Origin: Paragonimus skrjabini miyazakii
Taxonomy: Eukaryota; Platyhelminthes; Trematoda; Plagiorchiida; Troglotrematidae
Reading direction: 5' to 3'
DNA: 64,000 nucleotides
Assembly: GCA_014338405.1 (NCBI GenBank)
Contig: JTDE01001372.1
Span: 85,266-149,265 of the forward strand
The position numbers and the translations under genes were made by a program. The notes under the pieces are model-generated. The model did no database searches. It saw only the letters and a program-made list of their open reading frames with translations, and had not been told where the DNA came from. This document shows positions 1 through 12,500 of this stretch, one piece after another (position 1 is the stretch's first letter; each line of letters starts with the position of its first letter).

Positions 1-1490
1 TTGATTATTCTGGTAACTATCACTTAGTCCAAGGCTTCGCACTACACAGTTTCGTTTGAGACCGTCTCTAGGAGCAGGTTTGAGTTTTCAAACACGGAAA
101 AAACTTTGCGTTTCACTAAAAACCGTTTGTATTGTCTGTTTCGCTTAATGAAACTCCACTGCTTACTCCTCTTGTTAGATCCAGCAGAGGCATATGAACT
201 TTCTGTGACCTACTGTTTTTCATATGTTGTTCTCATATTCACTTCTTTGCAGCTCGTTTTTACGGTCTGTTTTCGATGTACCTAATTTTTGGTCATTTGG
301 TTGCCTGGTTTAACCGATGTGGTACACTGGAGCTGTTCTGGGAGCAGGAACGTCCTGGTTCTCTACAGAACCAGCTGATGTACGTATGCAACCTAGTAAC
401 TGATGACCACTCTGGGAATTGAGTTCGTTTGAGCAAGAGTAATGATTCGGAACAGCAACAGGAGACTACCACAAATAGTCCAGTGGCAACTCTGGATTAA
501 GTGCAAATATTATTTAAATGTCGTCACCTAATCCAACGCAAATGTAAGTCTACTCATCACAACTAAGACCTTCATCTTTTGCGCGACACCATCTTTTGCA
601 TTCGCTCGAATGAAATTAACCACATGGATCGTTAGAATCTTGTTCAGTCAGACAACAATAGTCGCTCAGGTTTAGCTCCAGTGCATGAATGTCTGTGACC
701 GGGAAATAACGATTAGTCAAAATATGTATATTCGCACGTTAGTACAGTTATAGCAACAGAAATTTGATTTCTAGCCGACAAATTTCTGGCCAGCTTGCAG
801 CAGCCACCAACACGAACAACTGGAATTCAGTCAAGTGATAAACAACCATGTGTTGTGAACCGATCGTTTATACTGGTACACTCACTGGGAAATTTGAATT
901 GCATAACAAATTTTGGTTGCGCTTTTATTCCCCTGTTTGAAACCTGGTCAACATGGTCTAGCCATCTGTGAATTTTATTTTCATAGTTGGCACTACTGTT
1001 TCACTAGTTAGTACCTCGATAATAACTCTGAAACCGCACCGACATTCAATAATGCTGAATATGGAACAGTTTTGTAGGGAATTTTAAGCCGTTTATCAGA
1101 CTCCAAAAACATGGAAACTGCCTGTACGACCATGACCGAATTTCAAGCTACAGAAAATAAACAAAGCGCTTCAAATACACATATTGTCGGTGAACGACAT
1201 CATTATCCCCGTTCAGCGTTACGAATGCCATTGAATTAGTGAAAATGAGAAGGGCCCGCCATGAAGAATTTTGCGTGTTTTGAGTAAACAAGGAATTTGG
1301 AAATGCGCATGACTCTCTCTCTCTTGGTCATTTAGTCATTGAGACAAACCTAGTCTATCACTTATCACTAAGATAAGTATGGAAAATGTCTAGCTAATAA
1401 GCGTTTCATCTGAAAAGCGCTCACATTTAATCGCACGTTTTGCTCAGAGTACTTCCTACTTGTTAGACGGCCAGATACATATATATTTAA
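1..1490. other. non-coding stretch, nothing recognised
   Basis: AT-rich sequence with stops in all frames at short intervals. I see no open frame with protein-like content, no tRNA-like fold and no transposon motif before the repeat copy that starts at 1491. Confidence 0.6.
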
Positions 1491-1951
1491 GTTTGAACAT
1501 CATCCCCAGTTGATCGCAGCTTTCGCATTCCCATAGACTTTCCAGTCGGCCCCTTTCGAAAAGAAGCACTAGACTCGAGTTTCGCTTTCATTATAGCTCG
1601 TCAGTAGTGCATGTCCTTGCCACTGCCAGGACTAAAACTCCGACCATGCTGTTCATGAGGCAACCATGTTTACCACTCCGCCGTTAACCTCACATTAGGC
1701 ATGACCGAATTATCATATGTGTACACTCCACCACTTTCGCTTGTGAGTAATGATCAGGTTGCCAGATCGTCTCGATAGGAGTCACAGTTATTGTCTATTA
1801 ACTCCAATCGATAACCCCGCGAATAGGACTTCCTAGACAGGTCAAAATCTCCGATCTCATTAAACCCGCTAGGCGATATTTTAGATTACTGATGAGTAGT
1901 CGGAGATTTGGTTCATTTCAAGTTGAACATCACCCATAATTGATCGCATAT
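1491..1951 (-). repeat. hammerhead SINE-like repeat, copy R1 (near full-length plus start of a second unit)
   Basis: This is one of the two most complete members of the dispersed family in this window. Read on the minus strand, the unit of about 430 nt runs from near 1920 down to 1491. In order it has an A-box-like site (complement of 1673-1683, CGGCGGAGTGG), a B-box-like site (complement of 1629-1641), a hammerhead ribozyme (1566-1610) and a 3' tail ending in GATGTTCAA. At 1921-1951 a second unit begins head-to-tail: its plus-strand text AGTTGAACATCACCCATAAT repeats the text that opens the first unit at 1491. The same order is found in copies R2, R4, R7 and R11. The general plan matches the Sm-alpha type of SINE (known family); membership of that exact family is inference. 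Confidence 0.85.
1566..1610 (-). ncRNA. hammerhead ribozyme, type I, core complete
   Basis: On the minus strand the order is stem I 5' strand GCACTA, conserved CTGACGA (consensus CUGANGA), stem II GCTAT / AAAGC around an AATG loop with one A-A mismatch, conserved GAAA, palindromic stem III ACTCGAGT, cleavage triplet GTC, and stem I 3' strand TAGTGC. The stem I strands are perfectly complementary (6 bp). Upstream AAGGA can pair with downstream TTCTT across a CAT bulge, the kind of stem I irregularity that contacts the stem II loop in natural hammerheads. Predicted cleavage lies after the C of GTC, at plus-strand 1572/1571. Activity is inferred, not shown. Confidence 0.85.
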
Positions 1952-4900
1952 GTAAATATATATATATATATATGATTTTAGGAATGAAACTCGTGGCTGG
2001 TCATTGTAAAATTTGCAGTGAGATGTTTCGGCTTGCATTCTTTCTACAGTAAGAGGGTCAATATAAACTCCGTTTAAATTATTTATCTTCAACTAACATA
2101 CCATTGGCAGTCGAATTTATAGATAATCGGTCAGGGCTAATTTCGCTTTTTTGAAACAGGTGGCAGCATGATGCCACCAATTCGGAAGTGCATTTCAATG
2201 TACCCACTTTGAAAGGATGTGAAATATTTTGGGATGATCATCTATCTTATATTCATATGGAGTTAAACTAATGTGTCGAAACTGTGTGAGTTGATACAGT
2301 TGGCTGAGGATTATAAAATATCGACTGCGTATATCCCTTATGTGATTCAAATATACAAATATATACGCACTAGCTAGGCAGCAAAACGGTATTTGAATCC
2401 TTAAACACTACAGAGTATTTCTGAGAAACAGACTGTGGTGTGGTTTCCCTACACACCGTTTTCAATCTCATGTGATCCAAGTTGTTTTAATGTGTATTCC
2501 ATTACTGTACGCAGTGCGGAACATTCGGAAGGTATGAGGACGTAAGAGTTCCTAGATCGATACACACCACCCAAAATTCGATTACATTCGTAATCCAATT
2601 TTCATTACTGAACGCTTCAAATTACTGACATATTAAAAAAATTGAGGGAACCCGCCAAATATGCCACACGTGTTTGACACACTTTTATGGGACCGAACAA
2701 TTGATGTTAGCTAATAAGCGCTATTGGATAGGACAGGTCATGTTGTCTAAAACCACGTTCAGAGAGAAGTAGGTTTCATATATTGTGATCAAAACTGTCA
2801 ACTTCTAGTGGACTTCTCTGCAAGTCATGACAAAACCTGCAACCGCCTTCCACTTGCATTGAAACCTTCTGGTGATCAGTCATATGCGCAGTTAATTACA
2901 AACTACCTTTTTACAGCATCTCGCAGGTCTCTAAGCCACAGTGAGATAGGACCATTCCGCAGTTACGAGCAGCCGCCAATCCATTAGAGTTGGCAGATCG
3001 AGTAATTAAACCACCACTCAATATCGCCATCCTACGAATGAAACGAATAGAGTGTTGTTTACGCTGCGTGGAAAGTTCGTCTTGTGGAAAATGGACACTT
3101 CGACGCTGATTTACAAAACGTATCTGTAACCATATCCAAAGCGTTATGCACATTCATGGTGCCCTCATAAAGTTGTGGTCACTCGTAAGCTGACAAACGT
3201 GAAAAAAGAATTCACTAAAATACCCGGAGTATGAGCAACAAATCATAAATGAGAGGCTGGAACGACCTGTATTGTCCCTGCTTAAGTACAGACTCGTATA
3301 AGGACATCTGGATGAAACCATCTTGATTCTGATCTGGCTCACTGAAGCTGATGGGATATGCATGATTGTGATATACTCAAACAAGCACTTTTGGAGCCAG
3401 AAGCCAAAGCTGGAAACATAGAAAGTGACTGAATGCAGTGGGGCAGGTTCTACATGTGCCTTGTGCCTTCTCATTAAAGCAGTCCTCCAAGGGATATTGT
3501 TACAGAGAGTAGTAACATTCAGTTTATGACAGTATTTCGTGCCTGCTGGTCGGTTTATTCCTGGAACGTGATGCAAGTGACTCGTTTGTTAAATTATAAC
3601 TGAGGACTTTTGTTTTTCGTATGTTGACCTTGAACCTTCATCTACCCTGGTTTAGACTAACGACAGACTATTATACGGAATAGTTTGATTTATGAGCTTA
3701 ATTCGTTTCATTATTTTTGAGTTTCATCGCTGTTTGGTGTAGCAGCTGACGAGAACACACGAACTGGTATTGTTATCTTGCAAAACCGATATTCTGAATT
3801 CGATACTTAAGCTATATTTTTGTATTGGAAACTCCACTGAAACTCATGCGGTCGCTTTCAATAGAATAGATCCATTCCAGTCATTCGCCGGCTAATGAGT
3901 ATGCCGAAGGGCCATGATTATATCGTAGTGCTCCCAACATCTTGCTTAGTGCACGGATAATGTTACGAATCCGATAAGTCAGCTGGTTACGGAGGCAACA
4001 TGCCTGTCTAGTCACTAGAGTCGAACACACTGGTCACATTACAGATTCTCACACAGTGAACTCGGGTTCCGTGACCGAAGGCTTTCCGTGACTTACGAAA
4101 ACTGCAGCAAATACCTTAGGACATGCGGATTGCAAGTACTGTTGCGTAAATGCAGAAGTTTGACAAGGCGTTTTGGCAAAGAACAACAGGATGAAGTCAT
4201 GAAGTCTGAACTTCGGAATGGTAGTGCAACATCCTCATAAGTGTTCAGGATGCCTTACGTATCCATGGTATGATTCAACCCGTTTTTCCTACCCACCGCA
4301 ACGCCGGTACATTAATTCATCTTCTTCGTCCAAAAATCTTTATTCACTTGAAGTTAGTCTTCCCAATGCATTTTACTTGCTTTGTATTTGCTATTTCTCA
4401 AAACCCAGTCCCATCCGGTCAAGCATCTTTCGTGTTGTCGAGCTACCTCCGTTCATCACTGGAGAGCTTACAGCTTCCTCTGTCAGGTAATGAACCAAGA
4501 ATAAAATTTTGATTTGTATTTCGGATCGCTCTCCAACATTTTCTATTATCATTTTTCCTTATTTATTCGAAGAATCCGCTCATTTACATCATATACACAG
4601 AGTAACACGAAATATTACACTTCTGTATTATCAGTCTCATGTAATTTACGAGACCTTTGCCTATTGTTTTACCAAGTTAAACCGCAGATGCACCATCAGT
4701 AAACGTCAATGGCTAGTCGGCTTTCATTTCTCCGTCTACATTTTCCATTACTTAAAATACAGTGACCAAACTGTCGAGGCTGGAAAAAGCAACAGTAGCG
4801 TGTTCTCGTACCTGGTATTAGAAGTCCAAACACCTTGATGACGTTTAAAAAAACGGAGAAAAATTGCTTTCCGTTCGTTTGTTACCGAAATAGGTCAGGT

Positions 4901-7900
4901 CTGGTGTTTAATACTTTCTGTCTTTCACATTGTCATGTTCGACCGATAGTAGCTTTTAGTCACCTGCATCTGGATCCCACTGCGAGTAGCCTTCAGATAC
5001 CGATTCGACAGATGTATGCGTTTTCCCATATAAAGGACGATTGCTTCCCCGAATCACCTCAAGTTTCGTTAACGAGCTGGCTACCCACTGTCCGTCATGA
5101 TACTGTCATTTGGTAACTGTGAACACTAACAAATCGAAATATTTAACATTATAAGTAAGGCGCTGTCACTACAACTTTCATACAGATCATCAAGTTGTGT
5201 CTTTAATTACACACAATCATAAATCTGCAACATCAAAAGATCACTGGAAACGTTGTGCGGTAGGTCAGAACAGGCGGTTATCACGTGAACCCTCAATTAT
5301 ATTATGTAATGAGATTTTGGATAGTGTTACTGGTAAACTTACAACACTTTAAAGTACATTTTCGCAAGACAGACTGACTCAACCGTATGGTGATTCTTCT
5401 TTCTGGCTGATACTCGCGAAACCATAAACATGTTCAGTGTGCTTAGGTGTTCTGTTTTCAAGAACGACCCACTTTCGGCAGGTCACTAACTAGCAATCTT
5501 GTTACCGATTACTTTTATGTGGTCTTATGTATTTATAGTTGGATGTAGTAACATTTGGCGCCATGTATAAACTACTTCCTGCTAGGTTGTGTGAGCTGAG
5601 TGTAGAAGGCGCTTCGTTTGATGTGTGGTCATGCTTTCGACGGGTTTTGTCTGTGATATTCGTGGAAATATGGTTCATTTTTGCAAAATTCTGCGTTGTA
5701 ATGATGTACAATACATGTATAGTCTACGTAATTTATTTAATTATGTAACACCGGCCGAGTGAAACGGAAAACTGACTTCTCGCGCCAGTGGGCGAGTTTG
5801 CTCAAATGCACTGGCTGAAGTGAAGCACGCCTGTGTGACAAACAGAACAACTAATCATTAGAATGTGAATACAGGACAGTTGGGCTTCAGGGTAACGGTA
5901 TTATCGATTTTCCTCAACAATTACAGTAAACTGCGTATTTTGTACGCGATTTCTAAATTAGTTGGCGCTGTTTGAATGTCATAATTTTCAAGGCTTGTTA
6001 ACAAACTGTCAAAAATTTCAAAATTTTTCCCAATTTTTAAATCTTTCAAAAAGCTTCACATAAAATGTGCATTTTACAGGTTGTATTCTCAGTGTGATGC
6101 AGAAGCATACACGTTTACTGAAGTAGGACATTTCTGGTGAGCTAGAGTGCTTCTCCGTAAAACAAAAACGTAAGACATAATGACATCATTTCACGTTTGC
6201 TGCATCATAACCTGCGAGCTTCACGTGGTTTTCTTTCATAAACCACATTTATAAAACAGATTGATTGTACATGATGCATTTTAACGGCTTACCTTCGTCT
6301 AACTACTTACTCTGCATCATCGAATTAGTCATCATAAAACCTGCAGTATGACAAGTGTTAGGAATGTGGAAACATTGAGAAACTGAAGGGTAGTATCACT
6401 CGGGGGTATATGGAGATTCTGTGTTCAAACGGATATAGTGAGAAGATGATGGAATGAGCGTCCGGTAAGTGTGCAGTAGGCAAATCTCAAAGGTAAACAC
6501 TAGAACTACCGCATCAATTTGATAAGATGCCTACGTTCATTAACACTGAGTGGGTTCTATAGTTAGACTAAACGAAAGAAATGGTTAATCTAATGTGACT
6601 TTATAACATCACATACTTATGGAAAATAAGACTGTAGTATGCTTTTTATAGTATACTCAAAACTGAGCATGCCAGTAATCTAGGTTATACCTATAAGACG
6701 GAACATATTTTCAAACGTCAAAATTGTGAACAGAATGTAAATTTAAATCAGGCACAATTTTCAATCTTCTTGACGATACGTGGAATTTTTTATCCATTGG
6801 GAGTTCATTTCGTTGCCACCTATTAACCGAGTTTGGCGGTTACATTTCACTTCAAAGTCAAGAATAAATTTTTGCAAATTGTTGTATTTATTCCATTATT
6901 TTGAGGTCTCTTTGTGTTCAACCGATACTTGAACAATTTGCGAGGTATCTTGAATATAACAGTTTTTTTGGAAGATCACTATCATAGCAAAGTTTGATAC
7001 AGGTGGATCCACAAAATGGTGAACTTTCACATGACGTTTAGTTCAATAGAATCCTATCGTTGTTGATCCAAAAGGTTTAACACCTTTAAGCATATGGTTA
7101 ATTATTAGGAGAGTTAAGATAAAAGCATGCGTAAACTACAACATGCCCGAATTGGTCTATGATACATATTAACGCAACGGTGCTTCGACCATAATGTGAA
7201 AGTTTTGACATTTGCTACATCCAGGTTATCTTTGTGTTTCTTTGTTACCACTTCCTGTGTAAGTGACCCAAACAACCATGATGTGTTTAGCATCGTTTAG
7301 TTTACTTGTCCACTTGCCTGATTATTTTTATTTCATTGCTATTATGCAGATTTTGTAGTGACTGATGTTTCTTGATTCATTCATCCGACCGTGATCACAA
7401 GCCTGATTAATCCTCATGATTAGTGTATCGGATTCGTTCGAATGGAACAGTCCACACTTGCCTTGCACTTGGCTATTTCCTCAGATGCTCTCCACAAAGT
7501 TTCACGAATTCAAATTTGCTCTTATTTTTCCAAACAATAACACATACATTTGTTTTCGAATGAGTCGGTGGTTCTACGCATTCCTTAATACTATGTGGGA
7601 GAACGAAAAATCAAGTTTCACCTTCGTCAACTCATTTAAGTTTTATGAAGCGATCAAAAAATGAAATCACCTTCTTTGTGTAGGGAAATCCACTGACTTC
7701 ACATCAGTTCGTACTTGGCCGTTATACGCATAACTGACCTCACGTGGCATTGAAGGTAACTTTGGTTCTGATTGCTAACAGTGCGTTACGCACACCTGTT
7801 TTCTGTCATCTTATAAGATAACACCCTAATTTAGCAACCACAGTCTACGTTGTATTTTTGCTTCTCTGATACGGAAATTAAATTCGAAAGGAATGTCGGA

Positions 7901-8407
7901 AAGAATGAATTGTTGATCCGAACGAAAAAAATTCCGAAGAAATGTTAAAAGTGAATACATTAATTTTTGCTTCAAACCCTGGCATGGCAATCGGCTCAAC
8001 CTTGTTAAGTAGGTTTAATAGAACAGGTTTGCAAATAGCTGGTCATCACAATTAGACTAAATGAGTAATTTCAATTTTCTCATAATTTTCCGCGACACAT
8101 TTAACATCAGTCTACATCACCTCTATTTAAATTGGTCTCCTCTCCTTGGTTGACAGAATGCGCTACACCATATTATCAAATGAGCCTAATCCAGGGTTTT
8201 AGTTGAAGCTGTGTGCAAAAGTTGAAAAACTTTTATGAAAATCATAAACGAGAACTGACCGATGTACATTTTGAAGACCACGCTTTCCCGAATCCTTCCT
8301 TTACTGACAAGGAAGTATGGTTTAGACGGAATATCACGAACAGTTGAAGGTTACCTTCAATCCAAATAAAATTTATAGTCAGTCATAAATCATTGAGGCG
8401 CACCAAC
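1952..8407. other. long non-coding stretch, no supported gene
   Basis: It begins with a short TA microsatellite just after the repeat (about 1955-1972). Open frames here reach 140 aa (3154-3576, minus) and about 109 aa (4509-4838, plus). They have no recognisable motif, overlap one another in several frames and lack convincing flanking splice sites, so I do not call them genes. No RNA gene was found. Confidence 0.5.
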
Positions 8408-8411
8408 ATAA

Positions 8412-8939
8412 TGTGGTGGGTTGTCAGGCCGGGGGTGTGAGTATTCCAACTCTCGGCGAAATACCTCATCGCAGGGGAAAACACGTCCAAAAAAACCCAA
8501 CGATCGGATGGCGGACAACGGGGACAATCGGATGAGTCATCGTTCGACCGGATCGGATCAACGGGCGAGACATGGCAGGCAAAATAGAATGGACGACGAA
8601 ATCGGAGGCGCAATTATTCCAACACTCGCAGGAATATCTCGATACTGCCGAGGAATACTATCAAAGCCAACTGTGGATAGACGGAGGACAAGATAAGCGA
8701 CCGGATGAGCCATTGCTCAAAGTAATCGGACAAACGGACGAAGAATGGTAGGCGGAAAATTCCCGATAGACGGCGCCGATCATACACACAAATCGAGCAG
8801 AAGTGCACACAACGTGTGAGCGCAAACAGGGGGTGTTGTGGATTGGAACTGTGGTTCAAAAACGCGAGCGCGCGTGTGGCATGTGAACTAGCGTGTTAGA
8901 CAATAAAGACTGTGCTTCATTGGACGCCTTTTCACTACA
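8412..8939 (+). mobile_element. solo LTR of a Ty3/gypsy-type retrotransposon
   Basis: A 528-bp CpG-rich block begins TGTGGTGG and ends CACTACA, with a polyadenylation signal AATAAA at about 8902-8907 near its 3' end. It is flanked on both sides by ATAA (8408-8411 and 8940-8943), a 4-bp target-site duplication as expected for Ty3/gypsy integrases. A diverged copy on the minus strand at 60183-60713 sits directly downstream of a gypsy integrase C-terminus and a polypurine tract, which identifies this block as an LTR. No internal coding region is present, so it is a solo LTR, presumably left by recombination between two LTRs. Open frames inside it are incidental. Confidence 0.85.
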
Positions 8940-8943
8940 ATAA

Positions 8944-9269
8944 GATGAGCTCGTATTTATACTTCTTCGCCAACCAAATTGGTTGGGAAACCAGTTTTGA
9001 AATTAACGACGTGGTCATGTATTGATTGCGTTCAAATAACATAAACTTGATCCTCCGCTATATGTCTAGCTTGTAAACTTGGAAAGGCAACATGGAAGGC
9101 TGAAGTGGTTATCCTGTGAACTTTCGGTTAAACATTGTTTGATTTCGATAAATCCAAAGCGCAGTTATACATACACGACTTAATTGTGATTACCTCACCA
9201 TTTTTGGGGCAGAATATTTAAATGTCTGCCGGTAGCTTTTACCTTCACATAGCCATTTGTTGTTCTTCG
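8944..9269. other. short non-coding spacer
   Basis: AT-rich sequence between the solo LTR and a decayed hammerhead repeat copy. Nothing recognisable is seen. Confidence 0.5.
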
Positions 9270-9505
9270 AAACTTAGCGCCAGACTGCATAATGACACAT
9301 CAACACTGCATCTGTTTGCCACGACCAATATTTGAACTCCGACTTTATTTATCCGAAACAGCTATGATGATCACTGCACTACGGGCCTCTCCGAACTGTC
9401 TAACCACATTCTCCTGTGAACAGTACCCGATCGCCTCGAGAGGACACCTGATAACTTGTCAATGTCAATTGATGTCCCCCATGAGAGGACACTTCATAGA
9501 GCAGA
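9270..9505 (-). repeat. hammerhead SINE-like repeat, very decayed copy R14
   Basis: Plus-strand landmarks in family order are CACTGCATCTGTTTGCCACG (compare TGCATGTCCTTGCCACGG), TTTGAACTCCGACTTTATTT, TGATGATCACTGCAC and CGATCGCCTCGAGAGGACAC (compare CGACCGTCTCGAGAGGAGAC). The hammerhead core is no longer readable. The call rests on co-linear weak matches, so the ends are approximate. Confidence 0.45.
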
Positions 9506-12500
9506 ATTTATTGAACTCACCCAACTTTCTGAACAATTTACTGATTATTAACAACTGGTAGAGGTTTCAGCTGACACAACTTGGCTACTTGTCACGCCTG
9601 ATCACAGTGTTGGCATACACACTAAATTTTTAGTTAACCATTCTCGAGAAGAAATACTGGATTTGAACATTGTCCATGACAGTCCCAGTAGTGTATATCC
9701 TCATGACTAACGAATATGACACGAAAGTTTTGTCGTAAATAAACCAACACACCGTGTGAAAGTTTTGCACAAATTTAAACAAACGCTAATGGTGGTTTGA
9801 GCCAATAAGCAGCCGACCAAAACAGTACGAAGTAGGTTGTATAAGATGTATACTTGGCCAACCAGTCATGTAACCTTCTAAGTAGTATACTTCAAACTAT
9901 GATATTACTTTAGTATTTTTGGTGCAATCAGGCAAGCCATGGGTCTGTTGTGAAAAAAAGCAGGAATCTAAACTTTATAAGATTTGCTATGCTAAGGATT
10001 TTTAATTCCAGGAAAAATCAGTTACTATTAATACCTTCATATGTGATCTTCAAAATGTAACACCATGGTTTATCATTCTGCCAGCAAAGAAGTTCGTCTT
10101 TCAGCGGGACTTCAGGATACCTCGGAAATAAATGTACTTTGTTTGCGGCATTCAGCAATGTAGCTTATATGTATATGTGTATGTACATCTATGTAACTTG
10201 GTAATTTCTTGGTAGGAGTAGTTCAAAATAGTTAGTGAACAGCACAAATCTTCAGTTCATAATATTCATCTACTTTAAGAACGCAGTCTTGTGGTGATTT
10301 TTACTGATTACACCCTAAAGGTCTATCTATCCGCTGAAAGTGACTGACTTTCCTTATCTCCCGTCTATTTTTGAAGTAGACTATTGGTGCTCTGCGGATG
10401 CAGAAAAACTTTCAGCAGTAATTTCCATTATGATGGAATCGTCTGTAATCTCATAATTGATTGGTTTAGTTCCTACTTTTGGCGTTACTGTTTTGTGTGA
10501 CAGAGACGCGTGGGTATAATTTAATTTCTCAAGGCTAAAAAGAACGTCCGACTTTTTTATTTACGTGTTTGTTGGCATGAAAGTATTTGGGAAAGTAAGT
10601 TAAAACTGCATGCCTCACAAGACACAACTGCGTGACAATTTCAATTTAGTTTAACGTTGGTCACGTGTCGGTCAGTATGTAGAATCTCGAATAACCACAG
10701 TTTTAGCCTCACTATACACTCAACTTAATGACTGTGCTAGCACCACTGCTGACTATTTCAACGCCTGTCAAAAACGCACTTTTCTTAAACCGTCAGGAGT
10801 AGATGAACAATTTAAGGTTCACCTTTTTAACTGAATATACTTCATTCTTTCAAATGTCCATGAATACATTAATCTTCCAGTAAACTCCAGTATTACTGAA
10901 AAAGGACTATATTTCTCGTGTTTTCTTATTCTTTCTAGTTTGTTTGTTTTCAAATATGGTTAGTTCCGTCCGAAAGACAAGTCACCCGCGACAGCAAGGT
11001 GGTCGTGGAATGTCAGTCATGTAGGATGTTCCTAGCCCCCCACTAAACTCTTTAGTGATCAAAGCCTGTGTACTGCGTTCCTCACCCAAAAATAACAGAA
11101 TTACCACGCGATTTTGACCGCTAACGGTTCCTTTTTATTAAGAAAACAAAATTCTCCTGGTCAATCACCCTATCATATCTACATTTATGTAGATTTCACC
11201 ATATGTCACAACGGCACATATCTGGAACGTTTATGTAATGAATCAATTTGTTTCAGCCGAGATGAAATGAAACTGTGCACTGCTCGGTTCTGTATGCATC
11301 TGAATGACCAGGCGTAATGACGGTGTGTTGAAACGGCTGGTATACTATACATCAACAAACAGGTCGACACACCGCCGCTAGCAATCCTCTAGCCATTAAA
11401 CAAAAAACTACATTCAATTCACATTTTGATAACTGAAACGAGGCTATCGAAAACCTGCTTCTGAAAAACCGATATCCAGATCAATTGTTCATTTTGAAAG
11501 TGGGTACTGAATTTTAGCACTAAAAGAAAACCAGTGTTCAGATGGCTTTGGTTTGAGGAAGATATTCCACTGGAACAATCCAACTGATGTGTTTGCTGTT
11601 CACTAGGATGTACAGTGATCGAGATGGATACAAACTCAACCGTTTCTTGTCATTTGTTTTTTTAGTTTACAACTCACAATGTTTCCTTTCACCGAATCAC
11701 GAAATAAGCATGAAAATCAACATGTGAAGTTAGTTAGTTGAGAAATCAACATCAATGGTAGTGCTAAAACACGAAAACTTGTATGAATTCACTATTAAAG
11801 CTTCATGGTAAGCAACTTTCTAAGTCAAATTTCACAAGCGATAATTGGTAGATTTTTTGTTTCATTTGCCTCCAAGTGAAACAGACTTTTATTATACCAA
11901 GAATAATTCCCCATGAATATCTTAACACTTCTGCAGCAGCACGCCTCTCAGCTTCGTGTAACGACGGATTCGTTGGCCACTTTGCGTACAGATCTCAAAC
12001 TGCTACCCAACCGGTTCAAATCAAGATTTCATGCTAGACAGTTTGAACATGTGACACGCACCAAAGCATTACGTTACTAAAAACTGAAGTTTCATTAGCA
12101 GTCCCAAGCATGAACAGTAAAAGGCGTAGCTCATGCCTGGTGGTGCAAAAGAAGCCAACTCTTGTGTTCGATCCTGTATTAATGATAATATTGTACCTGA
12201 AATTAAAATCCCCAAATCACAGACTAGACTCAGTTATACATTAGTAGATCGTTTTCCTAAGTAGATTCTTCTCGTTCATGAAGATAACACAATCACCCCC
12301 AAGTAACTTTATAGTTTACAAATCCCAGTTCCTATTTTTTCTGTGTATCGGTGCATATAAGATTAAGCAGTAGCTTCCAATGTGATAAACATGAAGTAGT
12401 ATTGTATTGCTGCCATGCTGCGGCTTCAATGTTTTTCAGTTGTACAGAAATTAGCAGTGGATTGGAAAAAGAGCGAACAAGTATTTTCTCTTGTTTAAGT

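Noticed and set aside
1889..1902. CTGATGAGTAGTCG, resembling the hammerhead CUGAUGAG core (also at about 58898)
   Set aside because: No GAAA or second half of stem II follows in register, and the text lies on the strand opposite to the real ribozyme of the same repeat. It is a small CTACT-GATG-AGTAG palindrome in the unit end.
3154..3576. 140-codon open frame on the minus strand
   Set aside because: No known domain, composition close to background and no convincing splice partners. Length alone is not enough in AT-rich non-coding DNA of this size.
4218..5116. Cluster of overlapping plus-strand open frames
   Set aside because: Several frames overlap in different registers with no recognisable motif, and no single frame stands out as coding.
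8383..8859. Open frames inside the block at 8412-8939
   Set aside because: They lie in a solo LTR and run on both strands. They are a by-product of GC-rich sequence.
12120..12185. Possible tRNA or tRNA-derived SINE (GTTCGATCC near 12170)
   Set aside because: No acceptor, D or anticodon stem can be paired around it, and no second copy was noticed.
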